This document shows positions 1 through 14,039 of a stretch of DNA of 64,000 nt, piece after piece (positions within the stretch are counted from its first letter, which is position 1; each line of letters starts with the position of its first letter). The DNA is from Micropterix aruncella (taxonomy: Eukaryota; Arthropoda; Insecta; Lepidoptera; Micropterigidae). The position numbers and the translations under genes are program-made. Location of the stretch: NCBI GenBank assembly GCA_944548615.1, contig OX155960.1:30719973-30783972 (forward strand). Direction: 5' to 3'. The notes below the pieces were generated by a model. The model made no database searches. It saw only the letters and a list, made by a program, of their open reading frames with translations, and was not told the DNA's origin.

Positions 1-589
1 ATGGCAATATTTTATAATGACCAAATATTATTGTTTTCGTTTTTTTACTAATGTTAAACCAGAGGCGTGCAAAAGCTCTATATTGTCTGAAAATCATTTC
101 TCCTCTAACCAAACGTAAACCCTCCGACCTCCCATCCGTTTTCCTTTGTCTGCGAGTTAAATGCATATTATATGCATATATCATATTGTTTCTCCTTTTA
201 TTATTTTTCATTTTATCAACTGTTTAATAAGTAATTAAAAACAATATTTTAATAAACAAGGTGAGTTTTTTATAACCGGAATCCTTAAAGTGGTTGAGTA
301 CCTACGAGCAAAAAACCAAACTTTTTTATAATTTAAAAAGCGCTGAGTGCTCTGCGCCAGATGGGTAAAATATCCTGAATATTGTTATTCGCGTTTTCAA
401 CGCTTGTCAAACTTGCGACATACAAAAAAAAATTCTCCACATTTTTTAAATCAAAAGTTGTTTATTTGCTCGTACTGATTCACCGACTTCAAGAATGCTA
501 GTTAATTAAAACTCATCGTGAAGATATTGTCATTAATCATTCATTATGTCTCTGAATTACCAACAAATAACCTAAAAAAACCTGGTAAT
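1..589. other. AT-rich DNA, no gene seen
   Basis: I see no recognisable coding, RNA or repeat feature here. The few open frames are short, low-complexity and lack any family motif. Confidence 0.5.
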
Positions 590-682
590 GGTTGACTGTA
601 AGATTTTTCCGTCGTGTAATAAGTCCGCCATTGTGCAAAACTGCAATTTTGTTTAATAAGGTGTGTTTATTATTATTATTAT
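590..682 (+). mobile_element. 3' tail of a non-LTR retroelement, (TTA)n end
   Basis: The block beginning GTTGACTGTAAG and containing AATAAGTCCGCCATTGT recurs at 38190-38280 with an (ATTC)n end, and in a more diverged form inside the SINE at about 46832-46856. Here it ends in AATAAGG and a (TTA)n microsatellite. Short variable microsatellite tails are usual for target-primed elements in moths and butterflies. No coding sequence is left, so this is a 3' UTR stub only. Confidence 0.55.
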
Positions 683-1382
683 ACCTAATAGAATTCGCGA
701 AATAAGGAGTGCTATAATTATATTTTTGGCTTAACAAGTCTGCTATCTTACATCTTTATTTTAAGATTCAGACTCCTTTAAAACCGGTTGTTTATCAGGG
801 TATTGTAATGCCTTGGGAATTGTTAGCATAAGCTGTCTATTGCATTAAAATCATATTACAGCAATGAAAGGAGAAGGCGTCTATAGAATCATTATTCTGA
901 TTTGAGCCGTTGCGGCGATAATGGCGTTAATTATGGCGCAGAATAGGCGGCGCGGAGCGGCGATCATGATAGGTGGGATAGTTAGCTGGGAATCCGCTAA
1001 TACCGCCATTTTGCCAATCATAACGAAATGTCAATCGAGCTGTCAGCTGCTAAAGGTCGCCACCCGTGATTAACTGGGCGACCGATCACGCCGAAAGATA
1101 TGCGCTTCTCGTTGGGAAATGCTATTTGTTCTGCGTATAATACGAGTCGCTATCTATATTATCTATTATCCACTGCATAGCTAAGTTGTAATGCTCATTA
1201 CTAAAACACCGTGGTCGTGACTCTCGAGCGATTAGCGATACTTGGGTGAGTGTAAGCTTTCCGAATTTTCGTAAAGGAGTTTGAGGAACCTACAAGACTA
1301 GAAACAATAATAGTAAAAACTAAATAGTTAATAGTAAAAACTCATTTAAAAAAAAGGCTGTTATTAAAATGTTCCATGCCAA
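683..1382. other. Non-coding DNA with a GC-richer island at about 895-1150
   Basis: The first and last parts are AT-rich and featureless. The middle is richer in G+C and CpG, has no long ORF and matches no repeat elsewhere in the window. It is one of the candidate host regulatory islands; function is not shown by the sequence alone. Confidence 0.4.
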
Positions 1383-1880
1383 GCCAACCCTGGGTGCAGC
1401 AGCCATGTCATAGTGGAACTTAGAACGGGCTGTCATAATTCAATGCTATACAGAATTTCGTGCTTTTGCTGTTGACCGTTGAGAAGTGCCCTAGTCGTGA
1501 GCCATCCCTGGATGCAGCAGCCATGTCATTGTAAAATTTAGGACGGGCTATCATAATTGAATGCGTATACAAAATTTCGTTTCTGTGCTGTTGACCGATG
1601 AGAAGTCCCCTCGTCGGGAGCCAACCCTGACTGCAGCAGCCATGTCATAGTGGAACTTAGAACGAGCTATCATAATTGAATGCGTATACAAATTTTCGTT
1701 TCTGTTCTGTTGACCGTTGAGAAGTCCCCTCGTCGGGAGCCAACCCTGGGTGCAGCAGCCATGTCATTGAAAAATTTGGAACGTATGATCATAATTGAAT
1801 GCGTATTGTGTGTCTACAATATTGTATGTCTGTGCTGTTGACCGTGGAAGAGTAACCTCGTCGATAGCCGATCCTAGGTG
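1383..1880. repeat. 119-bp minisatellite, four good units plus one decayed
   Basis: Units open with GCCAACCCTGGGTGCAGCAG or a close variant at 1383, 1501, 1620 and 1739 (spacings 118, 119, 119). A decayed fifth start, GCCGATCCTAGG, lies at 1867. Each unit also carries CCATGTCAT, a CATAATT block and GTTGACCG. No reading frame runs through the units. It is a short tandem array, too small to call satellite DNA. Confidence 0.9.
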
Positions 1881-2326
1881 TAAAATCAGATTATGCACAC
1901 CATAAAAATGCATTGTCATCGGAACTGAACCAATAAGTAAAATTTCAAGTACATAGGATAAGACGAAGTGTTTCTAATTCAGCTTGCAAGATTTGACCTA
2001 AACAAACTAACGTACATACATACTAACAATCATTGCAAGGTAAATAGAAGCATGTAAAAAACAGGAACTAGAAACAAAATCATGGTGAGCTTTGAGGTCG
2101 ACTCTTTTTTCACAAATAAAAATTTTTCATGTTTTTCTTCCTTAAAAATGTATTTTTTCCAATATCTATATGAACGAGATTCCACTGTATCAGCAGACAA
2201 AAACGTAGGGAAATTCCATATTAGGCAGCATAGTCTACGAGAGAAATATAATAATAGTAAAGTTTGAGTACATCTGCTCTATACGGTGAGCCTAATCGGT
2301 TTTCAAAAGCTGTAAAGCTCTTTGAA

Positions 2327-2425
2327 AGTATATAATAATAATAAAAATAAAAATAAACTCTTTATTTAAAAATAAAAAAAGGTGAGCTTATTGCCTTGCG
2401 GCAAGATCTAACAGCTAACCTGTAG
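2327..2425 (-). mobile_element. 3' UTR tail of a non-LTR retrotransposon
   Basis: Read on the minus strand this gives TTAGCTGTTAGATCTTGCCG, then AAGGCAATAAGCTCACC, and then an A/T microsatellite. The same arrangement occurs on the plus strand at about 44215-44290, after a readable reverse transcriptase C-terminus, and more loosely at 21520-21600. The stub is therefore the end of that LINE family. No coding part remains. Confidence 0.6.
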
Positions 2426-2935
2426 CTTAAATTTATAATATATACATATTACGTTGGCTACACAAAAGAATAATAAAAATTAAAGTAATAAACAGAAAAA
2501 GAAAATAAAAGCGAAAACAAATTACTAAAATTAAATAAAAACGAAAAGGAAGGAGAGAATAATAATTTCAGGCTTAAAACCTAGGACGGCCTTAGGTAGT
2601 TTTTTGTATTCTTTGCCAATTTTAATTATCCATTACCATTGTGTCACGAAAGTTTTCCATTTTGCCTGCACATAAGGGCATAATGGAAATAAATCCACTT
2701 TTTACTAATTATTTTATTTTTTAATCTTTTGTAATTAATGTGTTTTTGATGTAGAGATATCACTCGTATTTTGTAATAAGATAGGGTCCATTAATAATAA
2801 TATTAACAACATTAAATTGCACTTAAAAATTAGGACACTAAATCCCCAGTTAGAGCTCATTGTCACGTGGCAATATTATACAACTATTCTAATCACAGTG
2901 CAGTGGTACATGCGTGCGTTGTTGAATTAAGATCA
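2426..2935. other. AT-rich DNA, no gene seen
   Basis: Long A/T runs with no motif, repeat unit or open frame that I can support. Confidence 0.5.
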
Positions 2936-3470
2936 TTAACTATGTCTGCATAAAATACAAACTACTATATTTAAAACTAAGAATGCCGAGAAGATTAAAT
3001 TAGGATAGAAAGGAGAGAAAATGGTACAGCTGATTATTTTTAGAAAAGTAGTAATTTTTGAAGTGAGACTTGAGATTGTAAGAAAGTTGAATTTCGTTAA
3101 TTTGCTTGGGGGGTAATTCCAGTATTGCACCATAGACACATAAAGAGTATGAGTAGAAGTCAGTATTATGACACGGAATTTTGAGTAGATTTTCAGTGGC
3201 TGGCCAAAGTACGGGACCAAGGGAGCTTAATGATACGAAGAGCTAATGGAGACAGGATCGTGTTAATTGAGAGAGTACCTACACGATATAGGAGAGTAAG
3301 CATATAAACATTTCTCCTTTGGCGCACTGGGAACCATTCCAGTACCAATTCCATTCTGCCCCTCGTTACCCTATAAGTAACTACTAACACTTTCGTAACA
3401 AGAATACGTAATTTGATACACACTACATACTTTAACGACTCTCTGTATAGGCTGTACCGATTTCAAACAG
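2936..3470 (-). pseudogene. Degenerate LINE reverse transcriptase C-terminus
   Basis: Minus-strand frames give EWFPVRQRRNVYMLTLLYRV at about 3340-3280 and, after frame changes, a YWNYPPSKL block near 3125. This matches the layout of the C-terminal tail of CR1/Jockey-type reverse transcriptases, which have a WLPVRxRRxxHxLxLLYxxL block followed by a WNxLPxxI block and a short Phe/Lys-rich end. The catalytic palm is missing and stops and frameshifts break it, so it is inactive and 5'-truncated. The clade cannot be fixed from this part. Confidence 0.55.
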
Positions 3471-3559
3471 CAGACCTCAGGCAAAGTGAAAATTCCGCGT
3501 CGGCATCCGCTAAATAATAATATAATAAGTTTATCAATTGCAGCTATTGTCGGAGGCAT

Positions 3560-3850
3560 CGGATTGCGACGGGGCCGTTAGAGAGGCTTGACATCGGTTG
3601 TAATTGCGGCCGATCGCTGCGGCCATCGCTCGGGGACAATGCAGCCAAGCAGCCACGCAGCGATGCAGCGATGGCAGCGATGCGGCGATGTTTCCTCCTG
3701 CGATGCCTCAGCACGTCGCAATCGCTCCGGACGAATGCATAATACCGAGCATTAGCTAATCGTTAAAATAATAAAGCGGTCAAACTAACGGGCGGTCGAC
3801 GGACGGCGCCGCCGCCGCCGGCGACCGCAAAGCAATACGCTGTCCGACTC
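3560..3850. other. GC-rich island with GCAGCGAT repeats
   Basis: A run of imperfect GCAGCGAT/GCGGCGAT units near 3655-3690 is followed by GGCGCCGCCGCCGCCGGCG at about 3806. There is no long ORF and no match elsewhere in the window. It could be a short promoter- or enhancer-like CpG island or simple-sequence growth; I cannot decide. Confidence 0.4.
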
Positions 3851-3986
3851 AAAACGAATTTGTCGAACTGCGTTCATTAAGCCAACATAAATGAATTTAA
3901 TTTAATTCTAAAACCAATTTACAAATATTAGATATAATTTAAAATATAGAACATCCAATAAAATACCATATATCTAAACCACTTAA

Positions 3987-4574
3987 GGCGACATGATACC
4001 TGGGAACGACCATATCTGAGGAAATTTAGTTTTATCAGTTTTTTGAAAAATATAAGCAATAATTAAAAATAGTTTCTAAGTGAATACCTCGATAAGGAAC
4101 CAATTTAAAAATTGGACTCGAAAAAGTTGCTCATTGCCTTGGACATTAAGGCTATAAACTGACTTCGAAAACTTTCGGGCACGTTTACTCCTACAATGTA
4201 AGCTGTGAGTGTGTTTTATTATAATTTCATTATATTAACTGGTTAATTTTCTAGGGCAGCACTTAGCCAGATTTTTTATTTAGGCCCTAAATTAATTACA
4301 GTTAATTAAAACGTGAGAGCGCTCTGAGAATTACGCTAAATATGCTTTGCCATTAACACCCTTGTATCACCACTTCGTAAAGATAGTTAGTCTGTGCTAG
4401 CGCTGCGATTGACCGTTTAGTATGCGTCTGGTTCCCGGCGCTAGCGGACGTGGAATCTGCGCTTGACGCTGCGTCAACGCTGGATTTTTATTGGTCTAAC
4501 CCAACAAAATTGACTCCGCCTATTTTTTTTTGTGTCCGCCCATTTCGGATATTTTTCTCAGATCTCATGTCGCC
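3987..4574. mobile_element. 588-bp terminal-inverted-repeat element in a TTAA target
   Basis: The ends are GGCGACATGA at 3987 and TCATGTCGCC at 4565-4574. TTAA lies directly outside both (3983-3986 and 4575-4578). Duplicated TTAA targets are the mark of piggyBac and Kolobok transposases. Beyond the first ten bases the ends stay loosely complementary (ATATCTGAGGA against TCTCAGAT). There is no transposase ORF, so this is a non-autonomous copy moved in trans. The superfamily is inferred from the target only. Confidence 0.75.
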
Positions 4575-4782
4575 TTAATCCACAGCTAGAAATTAAAATC
4601 AATTAAAAAATTATGCCCACTGTCCGATATCGCCAAACGTTGTTCACCATTGCGATAACTAAATATTGTCCAGCAATAAGCACGCTACGATTTATTCAAT
4701 GTCATGCCCATATTCTAAAACCGTGTTATCATGCAAACCGTGAAGTGATCACTACCTTGCCAACCGATACTAAAATAACTAC

Positions 4783-5452
4783 TTGTTCGCTTTCGATCAA
4801 CACAATACAAGAAATAAATTTGATCTACATCTAAATCGGCACAGGCTTAGTAAAGTGCGCAACAGTTTCCTTCATCAAAGCCTGTGTTATTATAACAAGG
4901 TCCCAACACATATCAGAAGTCTTGGAGAGAACCAATTTAAAAAAGTCTTATTTAATGGCCTAGTCAAGAATCCTGTATATGACTTAAGAGATTTGGATAA
5001 TGCTGAATTCTTATTCCAGAGCATCCTAATGTAAAATAACGGATAATTCATGATAATCAACTTTGCCAAAGAACGTAATTTTTATTTTTATTTTTATCGA
5101 CGACGGCTGTATTGCTAGATTTGACAATTAACTTAAATTTAGATATTTTTAATATACCCTCATCTATTTTCTTGACCATCATATTATTGCCTTGATAATT
5201 ATGACTACAGACATTGAGCTCTTTTTTTGATCAGCAATTCTGATTATTAGATTATTTTCTATTTATCAATGGTTTTCAAACCAATTATAATTTACTAAAA
5301 TTAATTTATATTGCCACAACTATATAATGATAGTTAATATTCTTTAATTAATTACATTATTTAAAATTTTAGAGACAAAGACGCATCCAAGTGTAGGAAA
5401 GCCTACCTACTGGAGCAGAAATAAATTGAAATTGAAATTGAAATTGAAAAAA
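4783..5452 (+). mobile_element. LINE 3' end with (TTGAAA)n tail, copy 1
   Basis: The open frame at 4783-5034 encodes a reverse transcriptase C-terminal tail. It shows HNTRNKFDLHLNRHRLSKV, then a SLCYYNKVPTHIRSL block (equivalent to the FYNxLPxxI block of CR1/Jockey-type LINEs), and stops near 5034. A 380-bp 3' UTR follows and ends GCAGAAATAAATTGAAATTG with repeated TTGAAA units. A highly similar copy lies at 39695-40597, and a shorter tail-only relative at 46280-46400. It is 5'-truncated and dead. The sequence just upstream (4575-4782) is not shared with the other copy. Confidence 0.8.
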
Positions 5453-8139
<2,687 letters not shown>

Positions 8140-8490
8140 TATTTACCCATAAAGTTGTATGGCGAATTTTAAATATTATTTGTGTCGCTTGTATATGAGA
8201 TATTACAACCAAAATTTCACAATGTGATTTCATTCTAACATGGCACATGTGTATCGAATTTCAGTATTGAGGTGGACCGATTTCAACCACAATCTTTTCA
8301 ACTCTTGTCGCTCTCCCCTTTTGCCTCGCAACTCTCGCATAACCAAATGATTCCAAATTTAGCTCAATTGGATGACGCATTTGGGCGCAATCGTGGAGGA
8401 ATACACACAGACAGACACACACACATAGGCTTAATCCTGGAAAGGGTCTCAATCGTCTCGGGCGGTAGGTGGGGGAGGGAGGGGTCAACA
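8140..8490 (+). repeat. Dispersed repeat with CCGATTTCAACCACAATC core, copy 1
   Basis: The segment matches the reverse complement of 27545-27890 over its whole length. Shared landmarks are CTTGTATATGAG, AAAATTTCA-AATGTGATTTC, GACCGATTTCAACCACAATC, TTTAGCTCAAT, TTTGGGCGC, a GGAGGRATACACACA tract of CA/GACA repeats, and CTGGAAA-GGTCT. I see no ORF in a conserved frame, no inverted ends and no target duplication. It is probably a non-autonomous or internal piece of a larger transposon. Confidence 0.75.
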
Positions 8491-9690
8491 TGTATTTATC
8501 TGTTTTGATCTGGATTTTTAAAAATAATTTTCACAATAATTTAACCCCTCGTCAGTTGGTAGGCCGTTAAAATATTATAACATGTGCTCCTGGTATTCAA
8601 TATTCAATAATAATATGGTAATTATCGAATAACCTATCACTCTTAGTTACCAAAATATTAATACGTTTATGTTGGTAACCCGGATTCTTTGCTCTTAAGT
8701 ATAGTTCGTAAATAATACGCTCGAATAAATCGAAATAATGTCATTTGTTGACAATGTGTCCCGATTTATATCCCGAGTCTCCTTTGTGTGATTTTTGGCC
8801 GCATCTACAGCCACGAGATTAGCCGTGGAAGCGGGATGGAAGGCTGCAGCGAAGCGCATCGCGGCAATTACGCGTCGCCATCGCGGATCGCGGCGGACGC
8901 GAAAAAGGCATAGAGCACTGCACGTAATGGGATAAAATTATCATAATGGCATAACGAGAGAGATGCAAAACAGATATTATTCGATAATTATCCGAGATAA
9001 ATCAAAATCTCGCGGGCGCCCGCAATCGCTGCGTCTCGCTCGCGCTTGTGAGGCAAACGGGGCTCCCCGTCTCGCTCCCTCAATGGCGCGGGATTGCCGC
9101 GGGACATTTAGTCCACTGATAGCCGATGTCGATATGGCCCGCGAGTGGATCGATCCGATGAACGGACCCACTCCCTACACTTCTCTGAGTTATCTCGCAC
9201 GCTTGTGTGAACTAATGTGGGGTTGCGAACGAAACGAATAAAACTATAATTAGTTACTTCTTATCTTTCTCCGTCACTATTGAAAATTATTTTCATCGCT
9301 ACATCATCTAAATAATAATCAATGGCAAAATATTAACTGAGTGAACTCTTCGTAGCTATTTTTGTACAGCGCCGCCCAACTCTATACCCGTTCCAGGGCT
9401 AGAGTTTCCAGAGAATATTATATTAACACATAAATTAAGCACAATAACTAAAACAAATTAATAACCGTATATAAAAAAATCTTGAAGAAATTATATGTAC
9501 AATAGTAGTTAAACGTATTTAATCTAAAATAGGGAGAGGAAAAAAATTAATTAAAAGAAAACAAAGAAATACAAATCAAAGGAATATAAAACAATTATCA
9601 CATGGTCAAATTTATAAAATAAACGGGGTAGAATAAAAAGTAAATTTTCAATAGTCAAAATATTCATAAAAATAAAGTAAATAAATAGAA
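8491..9690. other. Non-coding DNA with GC-rich island at about 8760-9240
   Basis: The island is rich in GCG, CGC and TCGCG words, unlike the AT-rich flanks. It holds overlapping open frames on both strands (8963-9241 plus, 8977-9171 minus) that look like a by-product of low stop-codon density. No repeat match in the window. It is a candidate conserved non-coding element. Confidence 0.4.
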
Positions 9691-9929
9691 AACTCTTTCT
9701 TAGAAAAAATATCTAAAACTGCGATTTGCGCATCTCAAATTCTATGGCTTCGAAGGGGGAGTGAATGGGTGGTAAAGTGAACGCTCACATGTGGCAAGAC
9801 AGCTGTCCTAAACCTACCACAGCCGGTTCGTAAGTCCGGAATCCACTGCTCACCCCCCAGAAGTGTAAAAAAATAGTATTATGATGGGCCCGACTCCGGT
9901 CGGTGAATTCCATGGCAGCTCCGTTTGTA
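9691..9929 (+). mobile_element. Retroelement 3' end, nuclease-type ORF remnant (copy 1)
   Basis: This matches the reverse complement of the 3' ends at 18052-18290 and 36046-36290. The plus strand carries the last codons of the shared ORF (SNSMASKGE region, frameshifted relative to WLRRGSEW in the other copies). It then runs through the 3' UTR to CATGGCAGCTCCGTTTGTA at 9929, and an A/T tail follows. It is cut off at 9691, upstream of which nothing matches. Confidence 0.7.
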
Positions 9930-10108
9930 TATATTATAATATAGATAAAAGATAGTCAAAAACATAATCAAAAAATAAAATAAAAGATAGCAAAATTTCT
10001 TAGGTAATAATAAAATGTCAAAAATAGTCTTTGAGAAAACTGTTAGGGTAAGTATAAATTTCTACTTCTGCATTAAAAGAAGTCATTCCGGGTCTAAGAG
10101 TGAAGACG

Positions 10109-10352
10109 CAAATAGGATAGAAAACGAATTTACCGCGTGAAATTTGTAGCACCCGACGTTTCGGTGACGTTGCAGCCGCCGTTATCAAGGGTAGACTGAC
10201 AACAGTCTTTGACAACGGCGGCGGCCAGTCTACCCTTGACAACGGCGGATGCAACGTCACCGAAACGTCGGGTGCTACAAATTTCACGCGGTAAATTCGT
10301 TTTCTATCCTATTTATAATGTCAAACAACCGCGATAGTTTTCGATTTTATAT
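10109..10352. mobile_element. Penelope-like foldback insertion, 88-bp palindrome
   Basis: The arms at 10111-10198 and 10226-10313 are reverse complements with two mismatches in 88, separated by a 27-bp spacer. The arm core CCCGACGTTTCGGTGACG and the right-hand tail (TATAATGTCAAACAACCGCG then TTCGATTTTAT) are shared with 38641-39225, where a Penelope-type protein tail is readable. TGAAGACG lies on both sides (10101-10108 and 10353-10360), as expected for a target duplication. It looks like two inverted copies of one terminal repeat that inserted as a unit. Confidence 0.75.
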
Positions 10353-10680
10353 TGAAGACGAAAAGTCGTCGAAACGACTCCCGTGGACATATTGTAGTGT
10401 AAAAGAAAGTAGTGCAGTGATTACCATAGGTTTTTTTATTACATTGCGTCTTATGCATATCCTCCAACATAAAAAAAATTCAATCGTAATAAATAAAGAA
10501 ATTGTAAGTTCCCAAGTAAGCATATCCTCTAATGTAATTCCGCATTGTTGGAATTGATTATACATGGTATTAGATTGCTCAATGCCATAACATCCTCTGC
10601 CTTAACATCCTTGCCAAGAGAAGCCCTCCGTTGAGTTATGCGATTCGATTATTGACTGCCATGGAAAGGTTGTATTCGGA

Positions 10681-11400
10681 TCATGAACGACTTTCGCGGT
10701 TTGCGGCGATTGTGGTGTAGTTCTTGTCCGTGCAGAGAGTGTCTTGGTCATCTATCACCTTTAGGCGTTCTGAATCAGCCAGGTCATCACAACGTATTTC
10801 AGGGGGAGCGATGACGATGATCGGACAAAGCTTTTCGACGGGAGTAGGTTTGAGGGAGCTGGAGACGATTCTCGCAGCATCGTTCACAGCAGTTTCGACC
10901 ATTTTTGCGTGTGTTGATGCACTCCACACTAGAGCGGCATATTCCGCTGCGGACATGCATAGACCCAGAGCTGAGGTTCGGAGTGTAGCTGGATTGGCTC
11001 TTAATTTACTCCGAGTAATTTCTCTGATGATGCTATTTCTTGAACACACCTTATGTTTCGTATTGTAGCAATTACTTTGTAAATTAGAGCTATCGAAAGT
11101 CACTCCCAGGTATTTGGGTGCTTCACAGTGCTGTAGGGTTTCTCCTGTCCACCTAACCGGGTTTTATGCTCGTTTGGTGATTTTTCAGGCGGAAAGCACA
11201 AACCTGGGTTTTACTTGGTTTAGGTCTGAGAAGGTTGTCAGCGTAGTAGCTACTCATTGCTGCCAGACCAGTCTCGAGTGTTTTTCTCATCTTCTTCAAA
11301 GGTGTGAAAATTCCGATTTGTTAAGGCTGTGCCGTTTTGCCTGGTGGCAAAAGGATTGACCAGCGAGTTTGGACTCACCTTTTCCAGGGACGCCCGATTG
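10681..11400 (-). pseudogene. LINE reverse transcriptase C-terminal fragment
   Basis: The minus strand reads APKYLGVTFDSS near 11110 (the PKYLGVxLD landmark after the palm domain). After a frame that stays open to 10681 come NPATLRTSALGLCMSAAEYA, WSASTHAKMV, a VNDAARIVSSSLKPTP block and IAPPEIR. The order and wording fit RTE/Jockey-type non-LTR reverse transcriptases. Upstream traces (an NPxLC block near 11200) are in other frames. The palm with YxDD and the endonuclease are absent. It is dead and 5'-truncated; the exact clade is uncertain. Confidence 0.75.
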
Positions 11401-12540
11401 TTAATAACCGTAGACTAGACAGTCAAAACTGTGCACAATCTTCGAGCTTCTGTGTCCCATTTTATATTAAATTCTCAAAATAATTATGCTAATTATTAAT
11501 TACAAAATATATTAATATTATTAAAACGCAATCTATTTTTCATTTTATTCCTTTTTAAATCAGATCAATCTATTTTTCCCCTAAACAATCAAGTTGTTTG
11601 AACTTAAATATTATTGCTTCATATTATTATTATTAAGTTGCTTCAAACAACCCTAGTCACGTTGGTTGAATCACTTGCCATGCATTGCAAAAAAATATAT
11701 GATGATTGAAAAATGATTTTTATTAGTAAGCTGAAACTGTTTACTATAGTCCTACCTACTTTCAGAAGTGCCGCACTTGTTAATTTAGCACATTATACCA
11801 ATCAGTAAGCGCACTCTCGAGCGGCAGGGCGATGCGGGGATAGGGTGTAAACAAAGTGAGCAGAGGGATACGTCTAGGTTTGTTTTTGTTTGGCCTAACG
11901 CGCTGGGTTGGAAAATTTCTCGAATCTGCGTCGTCAGAGTAGCGGCCATATAGCGGCCAGATGCGTACCCTTAGGACTCGCAACGTCGCTCGCTTCGATT
12001 TTAATGTAATATTAAGAGAAGCTACTGTCTGTATACTGTGATTTTTTGTATCCATCGTCTCCGCGACCCGTCTCAAAACAACCCCCTACGCGTCGTCTGC
12101 GCGGTCCGTCCGAACGACCCCTCCTCATCTGCAACGTAGCGATTTAATTTCGTAGCGAAGGCGCAGATCCATTTCGTTCTGGTACGGTATGAATGTCCAG
12201 AGGCGCGCAATGTGAGAGCGGGACGCCGCCATGCCGGAAGTGGCGCGTGCGAGCGAGCTAGTAAACGCTGTAATTACACTATTCTGGCGCATAATTACAC
12301 CGCGCCGTATAATGCCGGACTGTTGCTTACACCTCGAGCGATGCACGGACTGCGCCGCGTTTTGTGCGGAAAACCCGCATTTAGTGCAATTTATAAACTG
12401 CAATTTAACACCGGCCGGCGCGCGGGTCAACTGGACACACTCACAACAATGATATTGGTAGCTCACCAGCCTATTGTAAATTGTATCCATCTATTGTGAG
12501 CCGCAAGAGCCGTATGAAGATTGCGCGATTGGCTAACGGG
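11401..12540. other. AT-rich DNA then GC-rich island (about 11810-12530)
   Basis: The first 400 bp are AT-rich and empty. The rest is GC- and CpG-richer with overlapping open frames on both strands (12125-12490 minus, 12212-12499 plus) but no recognisable protein motif. I take these frames as chance and the island as possible host non-coding sequence. Confidence 0.4.
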
Positions 12541-14039
12541 AGATAATGGGTTGTTCATTATTGTTGTTCGTCGATGCCGCAGGAAGGTCTACAAAATTAA
12601 ACGTTATGCTTATAATATTTTTAAACAAGGATTGTTGCATAATTAATTTATATATATCGACGAGCATATTCATTTTTACCAACGCAACAATACTGCACAA
12701 GGCCACGGATTATAAATAGCTGTATATTAATACGTTAGATGTGTCATTTCAAATTCGTGGTTCAGTCTCCGTTATTGTCGATCCTTGACTATGCATATTA
12801 GTCAGTAGATCATGCCAACAAAGCTTGTTTGGAAAAACTGGAGAGACTGAAGGATATCAGCATTCGATATATTTGGTATCTCCGTAGGTTCGACCATATT
12901 TCGAAGTCCCGAAACATGCTTCAGTAGTTAATGGTTCGAAAGGGAAGAGATGTTTACATCCTGCTCTTACTAAACAATATTCTACATAGCCTTACGTCTT
13001 ATTATTATATAATTATCTACACTTAATTATCTAATTACCTCATATCGTTAAAAAAAATATATTTTATTGGTAGCCATGGTCTGCCCCTTCGTTCACAGCA
13101 GGATAATAGAGTTTTAATTCCTCTTCATAACCTATATTTTTACACTTATGTAAGTACTTATTCTATATTTCAACGTTTACTTCTATATAAGTCTCGAGAT
13201 ATTCAACTTTGAAATTGTGGAATTGTCATTTTTTCTCCGACGTCATTTTGTATGATATCTCGAAAACTATTAAACCGATTGTATAGCCTGTAACCGAAAG
13301 AAATAGGCAAGCTATATATAGAAAAAAACTGATTAAAATCAGTCCAGTGATTCCCGAGCTATTAACACACACACAGCAGACATCCAGATATACAGACAGT
13401 CGTACGTGGCATTTTATATGAGTGTTCATAAAATTAGACGTAAATATGTGTATTAATAATATAATAACCAGTTTATACCTTTTTTCAGTACGCCCTATGT
13501 ATTTATATGCGGGACGGTCAGGCTATTTTATCATGGGTATATTCTGTACATCAAACTACACAAGAAAAGTATTTTTTTGTTTTTTTTTTCGACTACAACA
13601 TTGTTGTTTAGATTGGATTATTATACAATGAAACTTTTTTTTTGATTCAGACCTTTGTTGATCTTTGGACCTGTTGTTGGGAAATAAATATTGAATAATT
13701 CCATATTTATTTTATGACAGATTTCAACTGAGTTTTTCATGTACAACAATATTTTCTAATCAAAAATCTCCTAATTTTTTAATACAGAAACCAAAGTTTT
13801 ATGTTCAGGTTGATGCACATAGAATCATCCTCTGAAAAAAATGCCCGCCGCCCCAAGTAACCATATAATATAGTGCGTATGGTTGGAATCATTAAAGTTG
13901 TATCGAATATTAAATAAATATTTTAATATGAATGGCAATTATTATACTGGGTACGGTTTGCTAGGTAGAGAAATGAGAACCGCAGTCATGGTCGTTTATG
14001 ATCCTAACTGAATACGGTACTTTGATGTCATGGTTGAAA
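12541..14039. other. Unassigned DNA with a repeat-like block at 13060-13430
   Basis: The block at 13240-13420 (TATCTCGAAAACTATTAAAC, then ACACACACAGCAGACATCC and ACAGACAG) has the wording of common insect repeat ends, but I find no partner in the window. The remainder is AT-rich with nothing to report. Confidence 0.35.

Noticed and set aside
1383..1880. CRISPR array
   Set aside because: The whole 119-bp unit repeats, with no conserved short repeat between variable spacers, and the DNA is insect.
12125..12490. 121-codon minus-strand ORF
   Set aside because: Mirrored by a 95-codon plus-strand ORF over the same bases. Both are side effects of GC-rich sequence with few stop codons.
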